The notes beneath the pieces were generated by a model, which was not told where the DNA came from, made no database searches, and saw only the letters and a list, made by a program, of their open reading frames with translations. The position numbers were made by a program, and so were the translations under genes. Below are positions 46,598-58,690 of a stretch of 64,000 nt of DNA, piece by piece. The DNA is from Amblyornis subalaris (lineage: Eukaryota; Chordata; Aves; Passeriformes; Ptilonorhynchidae). Position 1 is the first letter of the stretch. The number at the start of each line of letters is the position of its first letter. The stretch lies in NCBI GenBank assembly GCA_018881555.1, contig JACAXG010000002.1, positions 23,325,183 to 23,389,182 on the forward strand. The letters are read 5' to 3'.

Positions 46598-49077
46598 GCA
46601 CACCACCACGTCCCGTCCACTGTTGTTACAGAAAAACAAAAAGCCACTTCTGCCTCTTATGGTTTTGCTAGTTGTATTCCCTTATCTTCTGGTACCTGCC
46701 TTCTCCAAATACATTATATATCTAATAAAGATTTCTCTGTATTTTTCTCACCTTCTCTCCCCATCCTTTCAAGTGTTATCATCTCCCTAACTTTTCCTTT
46801 GTGTGTCTCTCTTCTTAATTCTCCTCTACCTGAGCTTTCCTGTCCTCTTCCCATGCTATTTCCTATTTAACCCTTCCTAAGTTTTGTGCATTTGAGCCTC
46901 CCTCTTCCATTCCTTCCAAATCCATTGATTTCTCATGCATGACTTTCTACCTTTGACAACTCTTCACCTCCCACTCAGACTTTAATTCCCATCTACTCTT
47001 GTACTTAGATTATAAAAACATTAAATGTGAAGCCAAAAATATTTTCTGAAAGTCATAATTCCTAACCAGATTAATCAGCCTAAATAGATTCCAATGCCAT
47101 TGGATATATAGAATTATTGTAATTCTATTTCTTCTTAAAACTTCATCATATATAGGTAATACCAAAATCCACTTCTTCCAAAATTAATTAACCATTTCCT
47201 TTGATAAACAAAGTGGGTTTTTTTACTTGATTAAAAAAAAAAAAAGCTGTCATGCTGTCATGCTTCTGTACCTTTTTTTCAAGAAGTTTGCAAACCCAGG
47301 TTGCAGTAGGTTATGTATCTTCAGGTCACTAGGGACACATGCTTCCTTTCAGCTATGGTACTATTTATAAACAGTTTCTGTCAGAATAAAGCTTTGTGGA
47401 ACCATAATAGCAAGTTAGTGCTGGACCAAGGTCACTGAAGAGTGAGTTCCTATAATTTTACTTTAACTGCCTTAAAAGCATTTAAGCTCTAGTGCATCAC
47501 TGTCACTCCTGGTATTCCAAGATGATGAGAGCTCACTGTTTCTCCCAGAATGCACCTTGCCTGCCAGAATGATCTTTGTACAGGGAGAATAGCCCATGAG
47601 AGGTACAGTACTCCTTAGAGGCAACTGGTTAGTTATGAAAAGTAGCTAAAATTAGGTGACAGAATAAATTTGTTGCTCTCACAAAACCCATATCATCTTT
47701 ACTGGGCCTTTCAAAATGTACCTTACAACCATGTGGGCACCATCTTCACTTTTTTATTATTCCAAATCAAAATTCATAGAAATTCATTGACAAGCTGACT
47801 TGGAATATATTAAAATGGAATTTCTTAAATGGTGGGGAGTTCTCCTCAACGTAGATTATCTAATTGTCACTTTGGGATGTAATCTGCACTTCTAGGATAT
47901 TGTTTATGAAGTTGATCTTAGGAAACTACCTGCTACAAAATTCAACCTACATTCATCATGTATGACAAAAAAATAACTCTGTATTCTGTTTAGAATTGCT
48001 TCTGGAAACTCTGATCCTCAGAAAAAATATGGGCAATTTTCAAAGTGTTGCAAATTGGATTTCCAAACACAAGATATATGAAGTGGTAAAAAACCAAGAA
48101 CATAAAGACAAATATCCTTTTTGTTTCCCTTTACAATATTTCTATACACTCAAAGGCTTCATTGCAAATAAAGTATTTGGTGTATGCTTCTCTTTCATAT
48201 AAAGTTTGATATTGTTGTATAAGTAGTTTTATGTCACTGCTTTGTCTCCAGAACTGAGTGATTTTGTTGGACTGTATTCAAGTAGTTGTCCTAAGGCAAT
48301 ATTGTAGTAAATTTACATCTGATTTTTCCCATCACTCAGGAAATATAAGTTTCCAAGAAAGATATGTTAAAAAACATGCCCCAGCTAATTTTTAAGGATA
48401 TTACTTCATTTAGCTTTAAGTTAGCTGATTTAGCAAGTGTTTACTTCTTGAGAACACATTGAAAGAAATAAAAACCTCTCATAATTCCCTAAACATCTAA
48501 GATAATATTTAAATAGATTTCTCTTTAGTCAATTTTTTTCTTTCACCACTATTCTTTCAAAACTTTGCTGCAATTTAGGCCTGAAAGAAAAAAGCCCATC
48601 AACTTGGCATTTTTTCACTGCGAACGTGGTGTTCCACAGTGCTAGTGAAAAGTGTACGGAAATTATGAAAATCCTATCTACCCTCTTCTTCTTTGGCTGT
48701 TTAAAGATCTGATTCAGCATGAATGGAAGCTGCAAACCTTTTCCTAATATCTAATCTACATGTTTTTCATGTCAGATTAAGTTATTTTTTCCCTTCCATT
48801 TCCATACAGCAAGTGACAACAGTTCTCACCAGAAATTTTTTTTTCCCATACAAAAAGAGCATTATCAGTTTTCATATAAATAAGGCCATAAAGGTGTTGA
48901 ATCACCTTATGATAAAATGAAAGGTAAGGCTTTATTCTGGAAGGATTACAGCTAATAAAACCAAGCAAATCATTCAGTTAATGGAAGCTGTTTTATAAAA
49001 CCTGTGGAAAAGGATGTATCACCTAGACTTTTACATACTATAGATAATATTTTTTATATGATATATTATACATATTT
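46598..49077. other. unassigned non-coding stretch
   Basis: Pyrimidine-rich at 46730-47000, then AT-rich. No repeat family or exon is recognised. Confidence 0.5.
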
Positions 49078-49820
49078 CTGCATCTGGGAAGGGGCAACTC
49101 TGGACATACATACAGACTGGGGAATGAGATGCTGGAAAGCAGTGCCACAGGAAGGACCCTGTGGTCCTGGTTTATGGCAAGTTGAACATGAGTCAGCAGT
49201 GCCCTGGCAGCCAGGAGGGCCAACCGTGTCCTGGGGTGCATCAGGCACAGCATCACCAGCTGGGCAAGGGAGGGGATTGTCCCGCTCTGCTCTGCACTGG
49301 CCTCACCTCAAGTCCTGGGGGCAGTTTTGGGTGTCACAGTNTAAAAAATGATGTAAAGCTCTTAGAGAGTGTCCAGAGGAGGGTTACAAAGATGGTGAAA
49401 GGCCTTGTGGAGAAGCCGTATGAAGAATGGCTGAAGTCACTTGGTCTGTTCAGGCTGGAGAAGAGGAGACGGAGGGGAGACCTCATTGCTGTTACAACTT
49501 CCTCATGAGGAGAAGAGGAGGGGCAGGCACTGATCTCCTCTCTGCTGACCAGTGACAGGACCTGAGGGAATGGCCTGAAGTTGTGTCAGGGGAGGTTTAG
49601 GTTGGATATCAGGAAAACGTTCCTCACCCAGAGGGTGGCTGAGCACTGGAACAGGCTCCCCAGGGAAATGGTCACAGCAGCAGCTGGACAGAGCTCAAGA
49701 AGCATTTGGACAATGCTCTCAGGCACACAATGTGACTCTTGGGGATGGTCCTGGGCAGGGCCAGGAGTTGGAGCTGATGATCCTTGTGGGTCCCTTCCAA
49801 CTCAGCTTGTTCTGTGATTG
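49078..49820 (+). mobile_element. CR1 LINE, relatively well-preserved 3' part
   Basis: Closely follows a CR1 subfamily consensus that I recall: GGGGCAACTCTGGACATACA, GCATCAGGCACAGCATCACC, GAGAAGAGGAGACGGAGGGG, TAGGTTGGATATCAGGAAAA, CAGGAGTTGGAGCTGATGAT and GTGGGTCCCTTCCAACTCAG, then the degenerate terminal repeat. It differs in subfamily from 45809-46597 (a 'CCAGTGACAGGACC' block and a different 3' end). Plus frames at 49004-49508 hold broken ORF2 pieces. It looks the least diverged of the CR1 copies here. Confidence 0.93.
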
Positions 49821-52800
49821 TTAGATATCCTCTAATCACGCAGCATGATAGCCCAAGTAAGACATCTATCTGCTGCTGTAGTATCATGTAGGTAATTATT
49901 TGTACACTTTTTTAGCACAAATGTTCTGCTTTTCATCTTTAGGGTGTTCTAAAGTAGACGATTACTTACCTGCTGCCACTGCTAACACTTGCATGGCATA
50001 TGTTATAGGTTAGACCAGGCTGCCAGCCAACTGAATAAATGGAATTTCCAGTAAACAAGTCACCTCACCTGGAAACAAGATTTTAGTGTTAGCCCATGAG
50101 CTGTAGCCCATGTTGTGAGAATGGAGTCCATTCCTGTAGGCACACTAGTGCTTTGATGTAAGGGAGCAGACATCAAGGTTTCCCAATCTGTTTCTCGCTA
50201 CCTGAGCACAAGAGTGTGACAGCCTCTGAGCCATTGCTCTGCCCTAGGTCAAGCCCACTGAGAAGAAGCTCATGGACACAATAGCACTTCAGCCATGTGG
50301 TGCTTGCATGCGGCCATGCTGCATGCCCATTTGTCTTTCAGGATCAGAAAAGCTGTCCTATCCACCAGACTCCAGTGATACCCCAAAATCCACACCTAAA
50401 CTGGATATCATGAAATTTTGTGTCCAAGACTTGAACTTCAATATATTCTAAGAAATCAGTTTTTAACATCATCCCTCCTTGTCCCCAGAACCAGGTGGTA
50501 AATTGTACTAAAATCTTACAGTTACTTCTCATGGAGCTTTCTCTTAAACACATATGATAGTCCAGTCCAAGACAGATCTATAAAACCTACCTTGTGCAAC
50601 ATTTTAACTTTATATTTTGTCCACAAAAAAAATTTATTTTTTGCCTCGATTTCTTCACCTACAAGATCTGAAGTTGTGAACGTTGTTCTACAAATTTAAA
50701 TATATAGGACCAGGAAGCACTTGAATTTTATTGAGCTTTCCTACTTTCCTTTCATTTCAATATATCATAATCATATTAGGAATCACAAAAATTGAACTAC
50801 TCTGTTCTGTAGCTAACCATGTTTTTTTAAATATTTGCTCCTTGGAAAGTTAAAGCCCCACCTGAAGTTCAGGAAATATATAGAAATATTTTAAAGAGGC
50901 AGGGTTATTCTGAGGAAGAAATTAATATTACATTTAAATGATGGAGTTCATATGTTTCAGCTATCAGAAATAATCCACTTATGGTTTCTTTTGTGGTTTC
51001 CCATTTCCCATATCTATCTTTTATGTCAGGATGCTTTTTGCACTGAATTGTAATCTATTGTTCAGCACTGGGAGTTTCTGGAGATATATCCAAATAATGT
51101 GATTTCTAATGCAAAAGAGGATGTGATGAAATTGCCCACGCCTAAATGATTTCTTCATAGTGGTGTTGCCTTAATGCTGTACAGATTCTTGGGCTTCAAA
51201 TATCATTAATTTCAACTTCTTTTCTTCATCAGAATCCCAAGAGGAAGAAGGCCTTAAAAAGAAAATGATCCCAGCAAAGCAGAAGAAATGTTGCCACACA
51301 TTCCTTTACCCTCAGGCATGTAGGCACTAAAACTTTTTTTTATTTCTTGAAACATTTATCTAATGTAAAAAATGTGATTTCTTATTTCCCCCCAAATACA
51401 TTTTAGAAGAAAGCAATGAATGAACAGGTTTTAGGAGGTTTGCTTTAATAAATGTAATGGTTGACGAGCTGCTGTCCTCAGATATCGCCTCGAATCAAGC
51501 CCTGCATGCTATACATAGGAAGGTGAATTGACATAACTCTTAGAACAGCATTTTTCAGCAAATTGTCCTGTCAAATAGGGAAATTTTATTCAAGTCTCCA
51601 AACCGATAAGCCTGACCCTCCAGCTCTGCTTTGAAAGGTCATTTTGATTAGTATAGGGAAAATTGGAAAGTGCCTGGAGTCTTTTGGCTTTTAATAGCCA
51701 AATGGCCTGATTTTTCAGAAGTGTAAAGCATGCACAGATTCTGCTGAACTCAATGGGGGCACAGGCATCACAGATTTCTGACAATCAGACCGTGTATTTC
51801 CTCACTTCATTCTCTTTTCTCCTTTCCTGCCCAGCTCTTTTCTTGTTATGATAATGTAATGGCCTTTTGGACAAAGAACCTTTATTCATGATCCAGTAAA
51901 TATAATGATTTTCATTTCAAGGTTGTGTGCTGAGAGAACTCTTAAAGTTTATTTTTGGTTCATCAGAACTAAATTATGTTTCAGACAACGTGCCAAGTGC
52001 ATCAGAGGTCCCTTACAGCATCAACCGCAGCAACTGGCAATATGGCTGACACTGTTTAACAGCACAGAGGTCTGTGTGGTGAAATTCATTACAAATTAAC
52101 CATAAAGTATCCACATTCAGATTTAGCCTTCTCAACTCTGTTCAAAATCTGCATGGGATTGTCATCAAATTACCTTTCTCAGGAAATGAAAATTCCGATG
52201 TTCTAATATTTAGCCAAATTTTTGCTCAAGAAGGATGACAGGATGGAAACAAGGGGTTAGAAAGAAGGGGAAGAAATTGCAACTCTCTTAAATGTAAACA
52301 ATTTTTAAACAAAGTAAGTTTAAAATTTATTGCTATTATTTTAGACACAAAAGAACAGCACAGGCATGGAACAAATTGTACTCAACCACAACTTTTTTAG
52401 TCACAGAAAAACAGTGCTTTGACTAGTCTGGAAGAGTTAAAGCATTGTATGCCATTACTATACAAATACTGGTATATTTATTCATACCTGAGAATAGAAC
52501 AGTTACCCATGTAAATGGTACGTATGTTTTTATCCTCTACAAATACTAACATTGCTATCGAAAAATGACCAAATCTACACTGTTGCATACTTTTCTAACA
52601 TCATACATTGAAATAGCTTTATCAATATAAAATTGCATGTAGCCATAGAAGAGACTTTAAAGTATGAGCTCAAATACATTTCTTGCCATTTTAAAAAGCC
52701 ATTCAGTTTCTCTGTGCAATGGATTTATGACTTACATTTATTAGTTTGATTCTTTCATCCACCTCATTTTTCCCTTTATAATAATTTCACATTTTAGATG

Positions 52801-53216
52801 CACTTTGTCAGAATGTATAAAATCTTTTAAAAATTGTTTAGAAACAAATGGTTGAATAAGAAGCCAATGTGACAGGAAAAAATGGCCATATATAGATATT
52901 TTAGGCATATGAACAGCCCAGAGCAAAACCGGATCAGTCCTGTTTACATTTCTTCCAAAGAAGAGGAATGAAGGACAGCAGTGGCAGACGAGGACAGCCA
53001 AGAAAAACACACTGCACTGAGACCTGTGATTATGAGTTTTACTCAGATTCATTGATGATGCTTTTAGGAATACTTCCATTTTATCAAGGCTTTTAAATCA
53101 CCTACAGATTGGAATAGGAGACAAAGTGCATTAAAGCTTTGGCTTGAGGTGGCCTACAAGGGAATTGGTCAGAGAAAGGCTACTGCCGGATTCTTTCTGA
53201 AGTTTGACTTTTCCGG
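49821..53216. other. unassigned non-coding stretch
   Basis: AT-rich. A minus-strand frame at 52741-53079 includes a hydrophobic segment but has no further support. No repeat is recognised. Confidence 0.45.
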
Positions 53217-53278
53217 CCAACCTGTTCTAGTGTTTGGCCACCCTCACAGTAAAAGAGGGTTTTCTTCTGTTTAGATGG
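53217..53278 (-). mobile_element. CR1 internal fragment, short
   Basis: GCCAACCTGTTCTAGTGTTT, GGCCACCCTCACAGTAAAAG and TTTTCTTCTGTTTAGATGG are the reversed CR1 block found in the other copies after 'TTTCTGGGCAACCTG'. It has no terminal repeat, so it is a broken remnant. Confidence 0.75.
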
Positions 53279-53323
53279 AATTAACAGTGCTGATAATCAA
53301 GAATTTGAATTAGAACACGTTCT

Positions 53324-53640
53324 TGTGGAATCAGGCTTAATGTCCAAAGGGAAAAGGACTAACTGAGAGAACACACGGTGCTTTATTCACTGAGCTCCAG
53401 TTGTATAGATTCAGATTATGCACAATAAGAACACAACAGCAACACAATTTTGTAGGATGAAAAAAAAGAGAACAAACCCATGTTTGTGTATTGTTGTCTT
53501 CTTCCAAGAAGACTGTTTGGTCATTTACAACTGGTTGAATTTCTTTATCATTTTTGTGCCCCTGTGAAGAATGTGCCGTTCTCCTGGGCGTTAAGGGAAT
53601 TCTGCCTACAGTTCCTCTGAAATGCATGTTACAGGGAACA
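53324..53640 (-). mobile_element. probable solo LTR, minus orientation
   Basis: On the minus strand the unit would start TGTTCCCTGTAAC at 53640 and end CTGATTCCACA at 53324. It has a TATA-like CTATACAA near 53408-53401 and AATAAAGCACC at 53387, about 20 bases later, followed by a 55-base U5-like end. That spacing matches retroviral U3/R/U5. The left end (LTR 3' end) is well defined. The right end is uncertain and may extend further, because the flanks GTTCT and TGCTA do not match as a target duplication. No internal sequence is evident on either side. Confidence 0.5.
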
Positions 53641-55354
53641 TGCTATTGGTATTTTAAAGAGTTCGAAGAGCTTAGGAAGTAAGGCCAAAAGGGCCTGCTT
53701 ACATTAGGTCAGAACAAGTCCATCCTATAAGATAACAAACAGGAAAGACCAGACAGACCAAAGAGTTTGCAGCCTCAGACAACTTTGCAGTATTTAGCAG
53801 AGAATTAATTAGGTAGGTTTTGCTGTGAGGCAGAGGAAATCAGAGATAATACCAGTCTATTTGGGAGCCTTGTCAATCTCATCAGGGTGAAAATTTCTCC
53901 GTACATCAAATCCACCAATCAGCATAGCTTTGTGAGCAAGACACATCAGTCAACCTGAGAGGTTTTTTCTATGCTATGTAATATCACATTTTTGATAGTC
54001 ATAAGGAATATGACAAATATCTCAAGAAAAGATATTAAACATATGACAAGAAAAATCCTTCCCTGAGTCCCCTGATGGACTGAGAAGGAGATCCTGCTAG
54101 CAGGAAATGTGACATGTTGACAGCTTACAGACACAAGACCATCTTATATCTTTGTAATTATGTCCAAGGAAGGCTGGAACTGATAATACTGTGTGACTTT
54201 GAAATCATGGGAGCAAAGACTGTTTCACACATTAATCTCCCTCCTGTTTGAGTTTCACAAGCTGGTGATGTAGCTGGCTGGCTCTAATGTTTATACAGTG
54301 TGTGCATTTGGCCTTGTTTGAGCTGTCATGGCAGCCTAAAACCCGAACCAGCTTGGATATGTAACTGTACCTGTGTACTAGAGCTGTACAGGGGTAGGAG
54401 AAGGAAAAGGTGGAGCAATGCACACAGATTGTCCATTGCTCCATGAAGGACATAAAAACATAAGTTTGTGATATTACTAAAGTAGCTTTCACGTAATTAG
54501 GTAGTATATATGATGTAATTTCATTTACCTATAGGCCCTTTTCAGTATAAAGTAGATGTATGCATCTATTATATCAGCCTCCATCCTCTCTACTCCCCTA
54601 AATATCTGGTTTGGTTTTCCAGTTATTTTTTCAGCTTGATAACATGCCAAGCTTCTACATGTTGAGAGCATGAGTTCTAATGAAATGCATAGGGGCATGT
54701 ATTTCGAAGCAATTAAGCAAAGATAAAGAAGAAATCAAGTCCTAGGTGGGTCTTTCCAAAATTACTAGCTACTGAACTCACCCATGAAAGCCTCTCTTTG
54801 GTAGGATTTGTACTTATAGGTATCCAAATATGATCTCAAGCTTTAAGCAAGGTTACAGTATAAAAATATCTGATTTATAAGTGATTTTAATAGAATCTTG
54901 CATGTATTTGTACATGAAGGCTTCAGAAAATAATTGCCTAGTTTTAGAAGAGATCCTGTTGGGGTTGCTTAGCTTAATGTATTCCTGAAGAAGTATTTAT
55001 GACAATGGGAAAAGTTCAAATGCAGAGTTGTTCAGACTATTACATTACCATCAAGAACTGGTTTTTTGCTGTCTCCAGGGGTAGCAGTTTAAACCCAACC
55101 AATATATCTTCATTTGAAATACAGATTTGTCATGAGCATTAGGTAATTTACCATGAAAGATGAAGGATAAGCATCAGAAGTTTAATCTGAGAGCTGCTGA
55201 TGGATTCACATTTTACTGAATTACAGAACTGGTATGTTTGATCTCAGTGTTTTGTAAGCAAGTTTTCCGTGTTTCAACAGAAGCATTTAAAAAAAGATTG
55301 TCAAGCCCTTCTTAAAAAATGAAAGGAAGGAAACCAGAAAGCTATTGAAGATAC
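53641..55354. other. unassigned non-coding stretch
   Basis: Part of the left end may belong to the LTR above. Otherwise AT-rich with no recognised repeat. A minus frame at 54232-54492 is open but unsupported. Confidence 0.4.
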
Positions 55355-55425
55355 ATGTTTTTTCCCCAAAAAGCTTGGGAGGGAATTTGGACTTTCTTGG
55401 CCTTGAATATAACTGGGGCTGCAGA

Positions 55426-55500
55426 GCAAAATGAAGAAAAGCAAAATGAAGAAAAGCAAAAAGAAGAAAAGCAAAATGAAGAAAAGCAAAATGAAGGAAC
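55426..55500. repeat. 15-bp minisatellite, five copies
   Basis: Five head-to-tail copies of GCAAAATGAAGAAAA; the third has one change and the fifth a changed end. The unit is a multiple of three, so the plus strand reads as repeated Lys-Gln-Asn-Glu-Glu. The minus strand reads as Phe/Leu/His/Ala-rich. Confidence 0.95.
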
Positions 55501-55565
55501 AACCTCTCCCCCAAACAATCCAACTGAAATTTAAACACAAGTCCCAGTGAAGCATTAGTGTGTGT

Positions 55566-55760
55566 TTAAAATAATATCTTGCATAGTTCAAATCGTGCCT
55601 TCTGCTCATCAACGCTGAAGCTCTGAGTTACACACGGCATTTTGCAAACAATTTTTTCTATATCCCACTGATCATCCACCTCTGCACCACAAGACACTGA
55701 GCAAAACATGTAATCTGTATAACATGAAAACAGGCTCAGAAGCACCAGAAGAGCAGCCAT
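55566..55760 (-). CDS. small ORF with signal-peptide-like start
   Basis: A minus-strand ATG at 55760-55758 in good initiation context (CCCAAATGGCTG) opens a 64-codon frame ending in TAA at 55568-55566. The N-terminus MAALLVLLSLFSCY is a convincing hydrophobic leader. After it come five more cysteines (CSVSCG, VCKMPC and a late LCK) and acidic and basic residues, the pattern of a small secreted or first-exon secreted protein. A GT donor (TGT|GTAACT) about two thirds along could end a first exon. The segment just before the ATG also has an acceptor-like ACCAG. No family is recognised; CSVSCG recalls thrombospondin type-1 repeats, but the rest does not fit. Chance cannot be excluded. Confidence 0.25.
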   Translation of the reverse strand: MAALLVLLSLFSCYTDYMFCSVSCGAEVDDQWDIEKIVCKMPCVTQSFSVDEQKARFELCKILF

Positions 55761-55781
55761 TTGGGCTCAAGGACTGGTATN

Positions 55782-58479
55782 TAGGGATTCTGATTATGAC
55801 ACCCTTGTAGTTTGCTATGCACTAGCAATGCAGCTACTCTGTATTTCTCTTGCAGCTGGGGCAAAATACTCTCCCAGCTAACACAAATTAGAAAGCTTGC
55901 TGAGTTACTGTTGGCAAGGCACTTTTCAGACCCTCTGGTAGAAAGTCTGTTCTGAATGCTGTGTTCCATCAATATATGCATTAGAAAGCATATTTGTCAG
56001 ATGGTGGCAGNTTTTGATCTATGGCCTAAAAGTAATCAAATTGCAGAATATTTTGCAGGGGCAAGACTTCAAGAGAAATTACTCTTGATGGAGCACCTTA
56101 GACAAGCAACCCATTTTTACATGTTAATTTACATGCTGAAGTGTAATATAAATGTTAAAACCCTAGATGACCTTGGAGCAGGAGAAAAATGTTCCCTTGT
56201 ACTCCTTCCTGTTCCAAACGTATGTATAGCCCCAGTACTTACTCCTTTTTCAGAGCTCTGATGTTTCTTGGGCTTCCATCACTGTCNTTAAATAAAAATT
56301 CTAGGGCACAGAGAGGAGAGTAATTCAGGTGATGGCTTAAGGCACTTTGCTGCTCAGCTAAAAACTGTCAAAATCAGCCAATTACAAATTAATTGAAGTA
56401 AAAATCAATGTTATACTTTCAATTTTATGAATGTTCTTTCAAAAATACTCTATTTTCAAGTGGGAAAAAACCCACCCCATAACTATATAAGTCCCCCAAA
56501 ACAATTAACTGGACTGCAGGGTGAATGACTGGTTCTGCANTTTGGTTGAAAGGACATCCTAATTGCCTGTGGATTGGAAGGCTAAAGGTCCATAGTAACA
56601 CATCTGCTGGAGATAAACCATCCTGAAAGAACTGTGCTTTAACTATCTGAGGGTACTCTGAATGAAAGATTTAATGGCCATTTTCACACTAATACAATCA
56701 CATCAGAAGGGGAAAACAACCAGAATTTGCCTAATTATATCTGTCAAAAAAGCTGAAGAAATTCTATTTGCATTACTGAAGTAAGAGAATATAAGTGTAT
56801 CTATGAGCAGCTGGTTAAAACTTTCAGATGGCAAATTATGCATAGACACTTAAATGAGTTTTTTTGTGTCATGCTGTGATGAAGGGAATGTCTTCCAGCT
56901 GGGATGTAGTCAGAATTGCTGGTAAACTTTATCACTGTATTATGATGTAAAATTTATCATTATATCACTGCATCGGTAATTTGAAAATATTACTATTTCT
57001 TTTTTACAACCCAACTTCCTCAGCTGGGTTCTGTGGGCTAAAAGCTTAATTGCTGAAGATCATAGAGATTCCCTGATTCCAACCTTTTATTTCTCTGTTA
57101 TGCTACTTCATTACCTTACTTTACTCCTAATAGCATTCCTTAAAAATTAGGCGTGGGGAGTTCAAGCTCATTGATGTTAAACAGATTGGTATTTATTTTA
57201 AACTTAGATTCTGTGTTTTAATTGTTTCAGGTTGACGAAAAATTTTAATTCGGGGCAAATATAAACATTAATCAAATGTGAATTTGAAGTTTGTTGAAAA
57301 ACTGCTGCATTCTACCCTATCTTGCCCCTCCATTCCTTTTACCTTCTATTTTTATGACTCACATAGTTTTCTTCATTTTCTGACCACCTGCTGACTCAGC
57401 TACTGACATACTTTTAATTTAAAAGAATTCTTTCACTGGGAGGTAAGGGTTCAAAAAGACTTCCTTGAACCAGGAAGAATACAGGACAAGACAGAAGCAG
57501 TATTAGCAAAAATGAAAGTGCCTGATTATATAGGTTAGATAAGTGCTTAGGTCATTTAGATTCAGTAATTCTTTAGCTACTTTAACCTGTATGTTTGTTG
57601 TAATTGACTGGTGATTTTCACAATGAATGAGTAAGCTCATCCACTAACCCAAAAAAAATCGGATGCTTGGAGAACACAGAGATAAAAGTACGTATAGAAA
57701 TACGTATAACAGACACACACACATATTTATACGTATGTGTATCTAAACCCTTTCTTTTGGTGCATATATTTTTTTTTTTCTAGTCTTACTCCTACTTAGA
57801 CTTCTGCTTGTAATCAGTACTGGAAACATTAGGATATTTGCCTAACTGTACCCCTGGTCTGCAACTGCATGGCTATGCACTGGTTCGTAAGTTTTCTTAA
57901 AAACACTGGCATATTTTACTCTATTTTATGGCGGTTGTTCNCATATTATGTTCCATTCTATGTGCCCACAGAAGTGATTTTCATCTACTTAACAGGCTGA
58001 TGATAAAGGGGTATATGCTTCTCTGACTCTATTTGTTAAAAATTCTTCCAAGTTATGCATCTGTTGCTTGGTTTTGGGACTCAATTACTCACAGTTTCCA
58101 TTATTTTAAGTCATTCTTTCCTTGTATTTTCCTCATTGCTATCTTTAATTATTAATTCTTCATTATTTTGTTCTCACCAACTTCATTTATCAAGGCCTTA
58201 TGAGCTTTTAAATTTGTAACTATTTTTCTTTCTATCAAATCCTTCATCTGAACTAGCCACTGTCACCAATATTAAGACATTACCANAAAGCATGCTTTCT
58301 TTTTTCTTTGAAAGTTTTCAATTTAATTCCGTGACATGTTTACTTTCAGCTGTGCTATGATTACCTTAAAAATAACTGGTTTATTACTATACAATATCAC
58401 AAGGAATATTCAATACATATAATTTCAGATCTTTGATTTTTACAGACTTCGTTTTAAAAAGTTGCCACTAAATAAGCAA
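55782..58479. other. unassigned non-coding stretch
   Basis: AT-rich with no recognised repeat. A plus frame at 55956-56261 is open but has no splice or domain support. Short AC/GT and ACGTAT motifs lie near 57690-57740. Confidence 0.45.
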
Positions 58480-58690
58480 CATGCCAACAGCTGAAGCCTT
58501 TGAGATCAGTCAATAAATGTATTAAAGAGTTTAATTGTCAAGCTGACATCCTGCCAGCCACAGAGAACGATAATTGATGAATTACTAAGCAAAAAATTCA
58601 TTCTGGTTATACAGACAGCTGTCTAAATTTTGGGTTTGATCTGTCATTGCATGTCAGCATTTTAAAAATGTCAAATAGTAAATAGTAAAA
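58480..58690. promoter_or_regulatory. possible conserved enhancer-type element
   Basis: A 200-base stretch dense in motifs used by developmental transcription factors: TAATTGATGAATTA (paired homeodomain core), TTTAATTG, AAGCTGACATCC and ATCTGTCATTGC (TALE-type TGACA cores), and CAGCTGTC (E-box). This is composition-based inference; no conservation can be seen from one sequence. Confidence 0.2.
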
